Source of the DNA: Eucalyptus grandis
Lineage: Eukaryota; Streptophyta; Magnoliopsida; Myrtales; Myrtaceae
Assembly (NCBI RefSeq): GCF_016545825.1
Contig: NC_052616.1
Location: 11,780,001-11,844,000 of the forward strand
DNA: 64,000 bases
Direction: 5' to 3'
The first letter of the stretch is position 1, and each line of letters starts with the position of its first letter. Made by a program: the position numbers and the translations under genes. The notes beneath the pieces were generated by a model that had not been told where the DNA came from, ran no database searches, and saw only the letters and a program-made list of their open reading frames with translations. This document shows, piece by piece, positions 23,928 through 33,962 of the stretch.

Positions 23928-26074
23928 TGTTACGACCTAATTTTCGGGTGCACCACCTAAAACTAGGTTAATGGACTACTAACTTTTTTAAATTTAGCTC
24001 GAGACTCTCCCAAGCCCATACCAAATCGCAACTTAAGGTTCAATTATCTAACATGCAAATGATTAATAACTAGGAGTTACCACTAATCGGTTTATAGTAG
24101 GTCAATTAGACACCTAAGTAAAATAATGTGAGATTTACTCCTACGAACCAGAGACTAAGGGTATGGGGACTTGGTTACACTAGATCTCTCTAATGCCCTT
24201 TCGGTACTATTTCTTTTTAATTTTCAAAAATGTTTATTGCAGGTAGTTGATTTATTTTAACCTAAATTACTATCATGCAAAAAGTGACCACATGGATCCT
24301 CAAACATTCAATAAATAAATTGCATCACACAAAGCAAATTTTTGGGTTTTTTTTTTTTAAATCAGAATTCTTTTATGAAAATGCATTTTTTAACATAATG
24401 ACTTAATCTTATTAATATGCAAAGTCTAATTAAATGGGCCTATTATGCAAACTAATTAACATGCACCTCATGACCTAATTTCACTAATGAACAAATTCTA
24501 ATTAAATGATTCTATTATGCAAACTAGTTAACATGCACCTAGTATTTTTGCATTTTTTATTATTGAAATTCGGAATTTATGAAAACCCTAATTAATCTAT
24601 CTAAAAGGGATAATTTTCTAATTTATTCTAGGGATTGATTTGACTTAAACCCTATCCTTTCTTAGAAAACTATTTTTTTGGAAAAAGAGATAATTAAAAT
24701 GTGCGAACACTATCTAAAACCCTAAAAAATTTAGGTTCGACTCTAACTTATTTCTAAAAATGCAATCCTAAAAATATAATCCTAGAAAAAGAATTCTAAT
24801 TTACTAAACTTACATGTCTGATTTACTAAATCTATATGCTTATGTAGAATTTTGATTTTGATTTTGATTTTCTGATTTTTTAGTTTTTTAAAAAAGATAA
24901 GTAATTATTGAATAAATATTAAATCTAAGCTATCAACAAAATAAAGGATTAAAATAATTGAAAAATAACTTGTTGTCTCACAGTCAAATTAACGATTATC
25001 CTAACTCTAATTATCACGATAAAGAGATCAAAATAATTAAAAATTTCATCCAAGTCTTACGGATCAAATTAATAATTATAATGATTTAACAATTAAAATT
25101 CTACCAAAAAGCCCAAAAATTAATATAATTAAAAAAATAATCCAATATCTCTCGGATTAAATTAATAATTATATTAATTCCAAGCAAAATTCTAGCGGAT
25201 AATGCCTACAAAATGCACGAATATCAACATTGACAAACCATATTCTAACTTAAACAATAATAAAAAAAATTAAAATGAATAAATAAATGACAATGCGCAG
25301 GACAACCAATAGAGCCGGGCGTAGGATTCGAGCAGAGGTTGGTCGGCGCCGGCGGAGGGTGGCGCGGGGTTGATCGACAAACGGCAGTGGGGGGTGGCGC
25401 CGCAACGATGTCGCGGGTGTCGCTTGTGGCCTCGATTTGCGGGACGGTGGGCTGCCGTGGGTGTCGGGCGCTGGTTGTCGCAGGCGTGGCGTTCGAACGG
25501 AGCGGAGGTGGCTGCTGTGGGTTCACCGAAAGGAAATGATGCGGACACAGCGACAATCGAAGCAAGGAGAGCAAAGAGAGGTGGCGCAGCCGAGGCGCGG
25601 TTGCTGCAAACGTTGGCTAGGCGGCACTCAGGCGGAGAGCAGCGCAACCGGAGGGTTGTTAGGCGTCGGAGGGCAGCACAAGAACCCGCAAAAGGAACAG
25701 AGGACGAAAAGGCAAACGGAGGAGTCGGGCGTCTGGTGGTGTTGTAGAGCGTCGTGCACCGGGTCGCTGGAAGGAGGACGGTGCAAAATGGGCTGACGGA
25801 ACGGCGGTGCTACTCGGAGACCGGCGGTACGAGCTCGCGGAGGTGATGACCGGCGCGGGCTCGAGTGCTGCGGGGGCATTGTGGAGGACTCGGGCCCACG
25901 CCGGCGTCGCGGGTGCGACGGTGGCTGGCGGAGCAAAGAGTGGCGGTGCTGCACAGCAGCCGGGCGGATTCGGCGGCGAAGCCTTGCGAGGAAGAAGAAG
26001 AACTTTCTTCTTTTCTCTTTTTGTACTTTTTTTCTCTCTTCTATTTACTCTCACCTTCCTCGCAGTCTTCTCTT
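23928..26074 (-). repeat. 5' LTR of element B, truncated at its outer end
   Basis: The LTR begins on the plus strand at 'tgttacgacc' and is clearly but only moderately similar to the LTR of element A. It has the same plan: an AT-rich half, then a GC-rich block at 25300-26000, then a pyrimidine-rich tail. It is cut near 26074 by the inverted arm, before the outer TG end, so roughly 0.5 kb is missing. The long open frames in its GC-rich block on both strands are compositional and not genes. Confidence 0.7.
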
Positions 26075-26242
26075 CCGAGAAAATATTGGGTGGGTTTAAC
26101 CCAACACGTAGGCGGTGGGTTAAACCATTCGCGATCGACGCGTGGCTCCACGTGGCGAGGATGTCGGGCGTTTAAAATTTGCGCGCGCCGCTCGTGGGCC
26201 CACCACTCGACGCTCTCTCTCCTCTGCTCTCCTCTGCGACAT
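26075..26242 (+). repeat. Left arm of a long inverted repeat (partner 41721-41887)
   Basis: The arm begins ccgagaaaatattgggtggg and runs through 'gatcgacgcgtggc' and 'gtgggcccaccact' to a pyrimidine-rich 'ctcctctgctctcctctgc'. The reverse complement of 41887-41721 has the same sequence with scattered changes. Each arm contains a perfect 10-base inverted repeat with a 12-base loop, gtttaaccca...tgggttaaac. The outermost bases GAGAAAAT resemble Mutator-like terminal sequences. The eight bases just outside (tctcttcc) recur four bases outside the right arm. Confidence 0.75.
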
Positions 26243-26379
26243 GTCCACTCGTCCTCTCTCTCTTCTCTCTTTCTCTCTTTCCCCGTTCTCCCCGTTCTCC
26301 GTTCCGTTTGCGAGAGAACAAAATCGCAGGCTTCTCTCCGAATGCTCTTCCCCTCCTCTCGCTCTCTCTCCTCCGCCGG

Positions 26380-26960
26380 TTGCTGCGACGTCGACGCCCT
26401 TCCACCTCCGCCCGACACGTACGCCTCTTCTCTCCTCCGCTGGTTGCCCGCGACGCCGACGCCCTTTCCACCTCCGCCGACGCCTCTGCTCTCTCTCCTC
26501 CGCTGGCTGCCCGCGACGCCGACGCCTCTGCTCTCTCTCCTCCGCTGGTTGCCTGCGACGCCGAGGCCGACGCCCTTTCCACCTCCACTGACGCGTCTGC
26601 TCTCCTCCGCTGGTTGCCCACGACGCCGACGCCCCTCCGCTGGTTGCCTCCGTCGCCCCCAACTCCGGGCGGACGCGGACGCCGACGCCTCCGCCCCTCC
26701 GCCTCCGCCTTTTCCCCGACGCCGCGCCGACGCCCCTTTCGCCTCCCTCTCGCGACCTCGCTCCGCTCTCTCCCTCTTTCCTCTCCGCGGAGCGCCCTTG
26801 CTGGCTAACCCGACGCCGACAAACCCCGATCGCGTTTTGGCCTCCCTCTCCGCGAACGAAGGTCGCTCTCTCTCTTTCCTCCGCGAATCGCCCCTGCTCC
26901 CGAACGCGGACGCCGTCGATGCCGACGCCATCGCCTCCCGCCGTCGCCTTCTCAAGCCCC
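26380..26960. repeat. GC-rich minisatellite inside the left arm
   Basis: Repeated words such as 'ctcctccgctggttgcc' and 'gcgacgccgacgcc' recur at irregular 50-80 base steps. All six frames stay open over hundreds of bases, giving long Ser/Pro/Arg-rich translations without any domain. I read this as a low-complexity repeat and not a gene. A similar but not identical GC-rich block lies inside the right arm. Confidence 0.65.
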
Positions 26961-27159
26961 ACCGTAGGCACCCCATTGGCGACTCCTGTACGTCCGGAGG
27001 TTCGTTTTTTCTTTTTCTTTTGGATTCCACTCAGTAGAATTCATGTTAAGGTTTATAGTCGGATAAGGATGGAGCACATTTGCATTAGGATTCCACTCGG
27101 TAGAATTCGAGGAAGATTCGGAAGGAAGCAAGAGACCTTGTTTTTATTCAATAAGCAAA

Positions 27160-27231
27160 TCTGTTGGTTTTTTGGACAAAGAACTTGCTGCTAGTGGGTT
27201 TACTATAAAAGAGCAAGATGATATGGACAAG
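27160..27231 (+). pseudogene. Possible exon relic of an unknown gene
   Basis: The frame SVGFLDKELAASGFTIKEQ (continuing DDMDK) ends exactly at a splice-donor-like aag|gtatag. It is preceded by T-rich sequence but no firm acceptor. The codon use looks coding and I do not recognise the family. It may belong with the acidic exon-like frame at 28031. Confidence 0.25.
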
Positions 27232-28030
27232 GTATAGTGATTCACGATGATTTGCAAATTGTTAACATTGTGTTGTCCAACTGCTTAATTTGGTGTTAGA
27301 CCTAGTGGCTGACCATAATTGATTATTCTGGTCCATGCTTGGACCACTTAGGAGTGTGCCTATTTAGTCTTATTCCTTCCATGGATTTTACTCTTTGTCA
27401 TTCTTGGCTTCTGTCAGCTCCTTTCCTCACGATCATCTTCATTCTCTTGCATCTGAAAGCCAAAATAATATCTGGCCAATTGCCTGCATTGTGGTTCCTG
27501 GCTTTGCATGTTTGGTCCTTGATTGGAAGTGGAAGTGGAAGTACTTTGGTAGTATTTTAATTTTTGTTTTCTGTTTTCTTGGAAACGTGTGAATGAAAAT
27601 GAAAATTCTCTAACGGGATGAAAAATGGGAGTATATGCTTGTATTCCATCAAAGCTGTAAAATAGAATTTTTCTTTTTCCTTCCAAAGATCTGTGCTTTT
27701 GTTAGAATGAATAAATACTGGATACACCAAAATGTCATTTTCAGCTTTGAACTCTTTTTCATTCATAACATGCTTTCCATTGTCGAAGTTGTAAAATAAT
27801 TTCCAGTGTCTTTCCAAACGTGTTTTTGAAGCTGCCGCATTCTGAAATGTAAATGAAAACAGCATATACAAATTTTCTGGAACCAATTACATGTTGCCCT
27901 GGAGAATTTTGTGCAACTAGTTGACACATTAATCGAAAGTTCATCCCTAGCGTGTCATTGATTGAGTATTGTAAGTGTGCATTGTCCATGATGCGATATT
28001 AACCTTCTCTATTGGATTCCTTTGATATAG

Positions 28031-28162
28031 TTCGTCGAAGAAGAAAAGGACCAGGATATATGTTATGATGATGAAGAAGATAGTGCTGGAAGGGATGAAA
28101 CAATCATGAGTGATGTTGACTCTTTGCAGAAGACCTGCAGAAGTGCTATTTCGCCTATTTGA
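28031..28162 (+). pseudogene. Possible acidic exon relic of an unknown gene
   Basis: After an acceptor-like 'ttgatatag' the plus strand stays open for 43 codons: FVEEEKDQDICYDDEEDSAG, then RDETIMSDVDSLQKTCRS, then a stop. The strongly acidic content fits a linker of a nuclear protein, but I cannot name it. The rest of 27240-29680 shows no recognisable gene. Confidence 0.25.
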
Positions 28163-29685
28163 GAAGTACATGGCCTCTGATTGAGTTGAAAAAATATACA
28201 TACTCTGATCATTTTCTAAATGGTCCAAAGTACAATGGGCGTTTTGAAATTTCACTTTCTTAGCGATGCCTGCGTTACATGACATGACTGCCAACCCCGA
28301 TGGGAATAAAACCTTACTCCTAGTTTTGTTGATTTTCCGCTTGATATTAGCAGACTTTAATGAGACCTGTTATTGTTGAATGATTGATTGAATTCATGTG
28401 CCCTGTCAAACTTCGCTTCTCTCTCCTTGGTAGTTATTGTCAACTACATCATATTGAATGTGCTAGATGAGTCCCAGGTACACTAGGTGACAATGAGAAT
28501 CTGCTGTTTGAGCATCTACATGTGATCTCATCTCAAGTTCTTGAGAAAGAAAGGAAATTCATAAAGCATTTATGATTGTTCTACATCAATGTGAATATTG
28601 CAGAGGCGGATGAATTAAATTAGAAATGCTGAGCATGATCTACATCGAGTTGAAAAAGGCTATTACTTGAAGAGCATGTATGTCATTGTATCATAGTCAT
28701 TAAACTAATGTCCAAAAAGAGTACGTGATAAGTAAGCACTGGTATAAATAGAAAAATATTTCAAGCTACTCATTAAGTTCACATTAAATATTAAAATTAG
28801 ATGAAGTACAAAAGAAAATAGAAAGACCTAACTGAACTAGAAGACAGTCCTGTCAATAGCATGATTTAGAACAAGTCTCTTCATGTTCTCACATGAAATT
28901 CAAAGCATTCAAAAAGTGTCCTCTTCATATTTTTGGGTTAAAAAAGAAAAAAGAGAACACTCTTTGCCCTTACAGCATATGTCAACATCTCACAGTCATA
29001 CTTGTCTACTTATCATTGGCCTTATACATCTCAGTGTCCATAACTAACTCTCATTGACTAGGAAAATCGTCTAGATACCCGTTCTGCTTCAAGCATTTTG
29101 TTAAGTCATTACCTGTATTTTAGTTTCAGCAATCCAAGTCCTTGGACTTCTGTTATCCGTGGAATAATCTACTGTCCAATTGCTGTGAGAACCTGTAATG
29201 TATCTATTTCTGTGTGGTAGCCTAGGAATTCAAAGGGATGTTGTATGATTGTCTATTTTCACAAACGCATTCAGTATGGGGACATATCATTGTTACAAAA
29301 GATGCGGCGCTTGTTTTGGAAGTAATGTGGATTGCAAGGAGATTATGGACATTTTTATTTTTCTTACACGCAAGAAAAAATCAATGATGTATTTAAAATA
29401 TCTTCTCAGTTTACTGAGAACTTCTTAATAATTTCAACATCTATCTATACTAACAATATCAAAATACTCATGTAATTCTTTTCTCATGTGTATATAGAAG
29501 AAACCATACTACAACATTTGATAATTTACATATCAGACTTTCAGCCTCATAGATTTCTTTTATTGCTTACATATATCATCTTTAATCTCCATTGAGCTCT
29601 TAAAGAGCTGGGACATTGGTTTGTCTTTTCTCAATCTGTAGGCGTTAATTACTCCTTTTTGAGCTTTACCTTCTACGCTGTGCAG

Positions 29686-32203
29686 ATTTGTTCCGAGTCT
29701 CGGGGGCACAATTTTACATTAAATGCCACATTCGCTGAAATCAAATTCAGTGACTATGATGGCCTAGTCATGCCAGGAGGACGAGCTCCGGAGTATCTTG
29801 CGATGGATCAATCTGTTGTAGACTTCGTCAGCAAATTTTCTCATGCTGGAAAGCCGATTACCACTATTTGTCATAGCCAATTGATTTTGGCTGCTGCAAA
29901 TATTGTTAAAGGTCGCAAGTGCACAGCATATCCTACTGTGGGACCTGTACTGATTGCTGCAGGTGCTCACTGGGTTGAGCCTGAGAGCCTGTCACACTGT
30001 ATTACTGATGGCAATCTTGTGACTGGGGTTGCATACCCTGGACATCCTGAGTTCATCCAGTCTTTTGCGAAGGCTTTGGGCAGCAGCATTACTGGGTCGG
30101 AAAAACGGATCTTATTTTTATGTGGGGTATGTGTTGAGAATTTACTGAACATTTGGGCAGTAATGGCGTATATGACTTGTGTTCCTGCTTCTATTTCTTT
30201 TCAACTGACTAGTAATCCATCTTTTTCTATTTACTTGAGCTTTTTGGAGCTGGTTCTCTGCTATGGATCGCTGGATACTTCCAAACCTCTCTATATCGGT
30301 ATTGGAATGTGCTCCAAGAGTATTGTCTGAAAATGTTTTCAAATAAATTACTCAATTTTTTTTTTCATTTTCCGGTGCATTTTGTTTGGCTGTCAATTAA
30401 AGCTTCTAGTTTCTCAAGAGAGTGAGTTATGGACGGCAAAAGTGCAGAGTGATGTCGTTTTGGATTGTAACACATTTTATTGAGCTTATAAAGGTTAATT
30501 ACATAATTGGGATGATTAGTTGAATTTACTTGTGTCCTTGTCTGAACTGGTGGTACAGATGAGTCAGCGGTATTTGAGTTATGGAAGTGAAGTATGGTAA
30601 TTATGATATGTGAAAATATTATTCAAGAGAAATATTTCCTGAAAAGAATTGGTGCTAGCTTGCATTGGATTAGCTCTTTATATTAAAATAGCAGTTGAGC
30701 CACTCAGTTAAATCCGCATTTGGTTCCATCTAATTCATGGGTCAATTACCGCCATTCTGTTTTAAACAACATTACAGATCTCTGTTCTAGGTGAGTCTAT
30801 GATTGTCAGGGTTAGTTGTCACAGGAGGAGTAGTCCTTCCAAGTGGCTGGTTACTCTTAAGCAATTCCAGGTGAAGATTGTCATGGACCCAATACTTATC
30901 CTTATCCTTGATGGATGGTTCATTTAACTTATTTTATTTTCTGGTATTCAACTAATCAAATTCACTTTTCAATCAAAGAATGACTAAATAGGAAAAACGA
31001 GTTACATTGCTCATATTGTTGAATTTATACTTTATCTGAAAGGGAGCAAAAGACATTATGAGTAGTTGCGCTTGTGCATGAATTTGGGCGGTTTGTCACG
31101 AGCTCGCTTCTACTTAACATGTCACGAGGCCATACAGTTTAATCGGAGTTTGATAAAACCTTTTGCCCATGGCTTGCTATTATAGGACTACATGGAAGAT
31201 TATGAGGTATACGTACCTTTTCAGTCTCTTCAAGCTCTAGGGTGCCATGTTGATGCAGTCTGCCCCAAGAAGAAGAGTGGTGACACTTGCCCAACTGCAA
31301 TTCATGATTTTGAAGGTGACCAGACTTACAACGAGAAACCTGGCCATGATTTTACTCTTACAGCTGACTTTGAGGTTTGGATGCCTCAAGTTATGATGCC
31401 CTTGTCATCCCTGGAGGTCGTGCCCCAGAATATTTGGCCTTGGATGGGAAAGTGATTGCTCTAGTTAAGGATTTCATGGAGGCCAAGAAGCCAGTTGCCT
31501 CCATTTGCCATGGGCAGCAGATTCTGGCTGCTGCTGGTGTTCTCAAGGTTGTTTCTGGATAATGGATATTAATAATGGGACAAAACTGTTGATTAGCATG
31601 TTATCTGGTAGCAGTTGTAGGAGTTTCTGTATAAATTCATCGGTCTTTTGAGAATGCTCATAATGATCTTGAGGAACTTCTTGTGGTGGCGACTACTTTA
31701 ACTGCGACTCTTGGTGTCTGTGATTGTGAACTTCTCCATATTTCAATCGAACACTAAGGTAGAATGTATCAGAAAAAGTCACGGATATAGGCACATGTCC
31801 CTTATCTGCTATTCAAGTTTAAATGTATAAGGCTTTTCAACAGATTGGTGTGGTATTAAAGTGTGATGAAATGAAATTAGAGCCAGTGGAATATGAGGCC
31901 CTGTTGAGTTTTAGCATTTGACATGAAAATTTTCTGAAGTTGAATGGCATTCTGTGTTATTGTATCTTGAGATCATCAGGGTATAACCGGTGTATTCATC
32001 GTGATTTGTTGCAGGGGAAGAAATGTACAGCATATCCTGCTGCGAAGCTCGACGTGGTACTAGCCAGCGCCACATGGTTAGAACCTGATCCAATCGATCG
32101 CTGCTTCACCGATGGAAACTTGGTCACAGGAGCGGCTTGGCCTGGTCACCCAGAGTTCATTTTTCAGTTAATGGCACTACTGGGTATAAAGGTAACCTTT
32201 TAG
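29686..32203 (+). pseudogene. DJ1D: DJ-1D-like protein (PfpI/DJ-1 family), first exon missing
   Basis: Plant DJ-1D is a tandem two-domain member of the DJ-1/PfpI superfamily, linked to glyoxal detoxification. Exons seen: 29686-30126 (first domain from CSESRGHNFTLNATF, with [16 protein letters not shown] and ICHSQLILAAA); 31186-31547 (second domain [19 protein letters not shown], with the nucleophile in [13 protein letters not shown]); 32015-32203 (GKKCTAYPAAKLDVV to GIKVTF and stop). All junctions have GT/AG. The N-terminal half of domain 1 (the GDYMEDYE-type start) is not present in the 2.5 kb upstream. One base is missing near 31372-31380, between DFEV and DASSYD, in both copies. It is probably a gene fragment. 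The first-domain motif is CHS where CHG is usual. Confidence 0.8.
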
Positions 32204-33189
32204 CCGACATTCGTGCTTGTACATGTATCAAATAAATAGCATGGAGTCTACTTCCGTGCTGGCTATAAGAAGGAAGAATGAGAGAGGTGTGTGTTCTGTG
32301 AATCACTTGGAACGGTACATGGCCGTGGATGTTGACAGAGTTTTGCCCTGGGAAGTTTTCTATTATATATGGTCGATTAGTGAATATCACACATTGATTA
32401 GTCAATCTCCGCTGATCCAGCATTTTCTATCGTTCATTCACTGCAGCCTTTTCTTGGTCTTACTAAGAGGTCATTCCCTGCATCAACAATATAATTGCCT
32501 CCTCATGTTATGTATTAGGAAAGGTAGCCTGCATTATCAAATCTGTGTGACTTGACGATTCATTGGCGCTGTGGTTTAGTGTGCATTCTTGTTCGATTGA
32601 TTCGTGGAGGACAACGGTCATACTGACTAGAGCTCAGTCGATGTACCTACTTCCTTGTTTTACAATGGGTGGGAACTCACAACATTGATTTCGTTTAAAT
32701 ATAACAACCTTCTTTGCTTACAAGGTCACATTTAGAACTGATATTAAACAAAGAAAGATTAACCATCGCACTAAACCTAAGTGGATATTCTCTGCATGAA
32801 TGTTGGAGTTTTATCGGAGGTATTCGGCATTGTTTTGTCATCATACTTTCCATCTTCCTTCACATTGGGTCGCGATCGTCATGAGTTCTCAATGAAAGTG
32901 TGACAAGGGACAAAAGGAGTTTCCTTTTGGTTCGATTCTCTCTTTAGTCTTTGTTTGCGAAATGAAGGAAAGTGGATGGAATGAGAGTGGATGCGGAAAA
33001 CAGAGGATACTGAAACCTGTTAATGCGAAGAAGATCGAGAGAAAACTTTGGACATTGACTGATTTTCTTTCCCTGTCCCTCACTTTTCCTCCTTTTCCTT
33101 TTTGAAGAGTTGTGCTGAGTGTTAAGGATATGTGAGCTTTGTGGATAAAACTTTGGCATGTACTGATATCCTGTATTTTTCTATTGCAG
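32204..33189. other. Intergenic sequence between DJ-1D and RLT piece
   Basis: AT-rich sequence with only short frames. It contains neither the missing PGDH first exon nor the flanking RLT exons. It is duplicated at 59282-60243, where the section matching about 32340-32470 differs more than the rest. Confidence 0.5.
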
Positions 33190-33656
33190 TCTGAGGAACG
33201 AATGAGGAAAGAGATGGAAAGATTTGATCATGAAAGAAGGAAGGAAGAAGAAAGGTTGATGCGTGAACAGCAGAGAGAGAGGAGAGATTGCTACGTGAGC
33301 AAAGGCGAGAATCAGAGCGACAGGAGTAGTATTTGCAGAAAGAATCTAAGGTAAGTATTTGAGCTTGATATTGCATTTTCACTAGTTAGTTTCTTTTGCT
33401 TTATTTGATTGGTTAAGTAGCATCTCTTCTTTTCTCTTTTCTTTACCAACTTCTCTGGTTTTTTTGTTTGGAAGGCGGAGAAAAAGAGACAAAAAGAAGA
33501 GCTTCGTCGAGAAAAAGAAGAAGAGAGACGAAAAGCTGCAGTGGAGAAGGCCACTGCTCGCAGAGTTGCCAAGGAATCCATGGAGCTTATGGAGGACGAA
33601 CAGCTGGAGAGATTTGGAATTGGCCGCTGCAAGCAAGGGGTTGCCTTCAAGTCTTT
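33190..33656 (+). pseudogene. Two-exon fragment of an RLT (homeobox-DDT) gene
   Basis: Exon one starts after 'attgcag' at 33190: SEERMRKEMERFDHERRKEE, then ERLMREQQ. Exon two starts after 'tttggaag' at 33475: AEKKRQKEELRREKEEERRK, then RRVAKESMELMEDEQLER. In another frame it ends ELAAASKGLPSSL. The charged helix followed by 'AKESMEL.EDE' is the conserved stretch upstream of the DDT domain in RLT proteins, partners of ISWI chromatin remodellers. Homeobox, DDT and WHIM parts are absent. A stop at 33327-33329 (Lys to stop) is shared with the second copy. The fragment lies directly upstream of the PGDH exons. Confidence 0.75.
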
Positions 33657-33962
33657 AGAGATAAGGAATTGACCTTTGGCACTGCACAATCAATATGAAT
33701 AGCAATTTCAACCACTATGCATGTTTGCTCAACATCATACCATAAAGCAAAACTAGAAGAATAATTGAGTTGTGCAATCAGTAAACAAGAGCTAAAGCAG
33801 CTTGTCATGCTACTATTGATAGGAGGTGCACGGGTTTTTTGGATTTTGCCTCCTTAGTTATGTCAATGCTTAAGTTTTATAGGGGACAAAGTGAGTTGCC
33901 AACATTTTCTTAAGGCTATACCAATGTTGGTCTTTGACATATGGTTGTTTTGCTTGATGCAG

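Noticed and set aside
25865..27037. Long open frames (up to 390 codons) on both strands in the GC-rich region
   Set aside because: All frames stay open because of GC-rich repeats. The translations are Ser/Pro/Arg-rich without domains, and the frame crosses the junction between an LTR and the inverted arm.
29659..29685. Upstream extension of the DJ-1D exon through SFTFYAVQ
   Set aside because: There is no ATG at this position (the codon is ttg), and the text is a T-rich acceptor tract ending tgcag. I start the exon at 29686, although CAG could encode the family's Gln.
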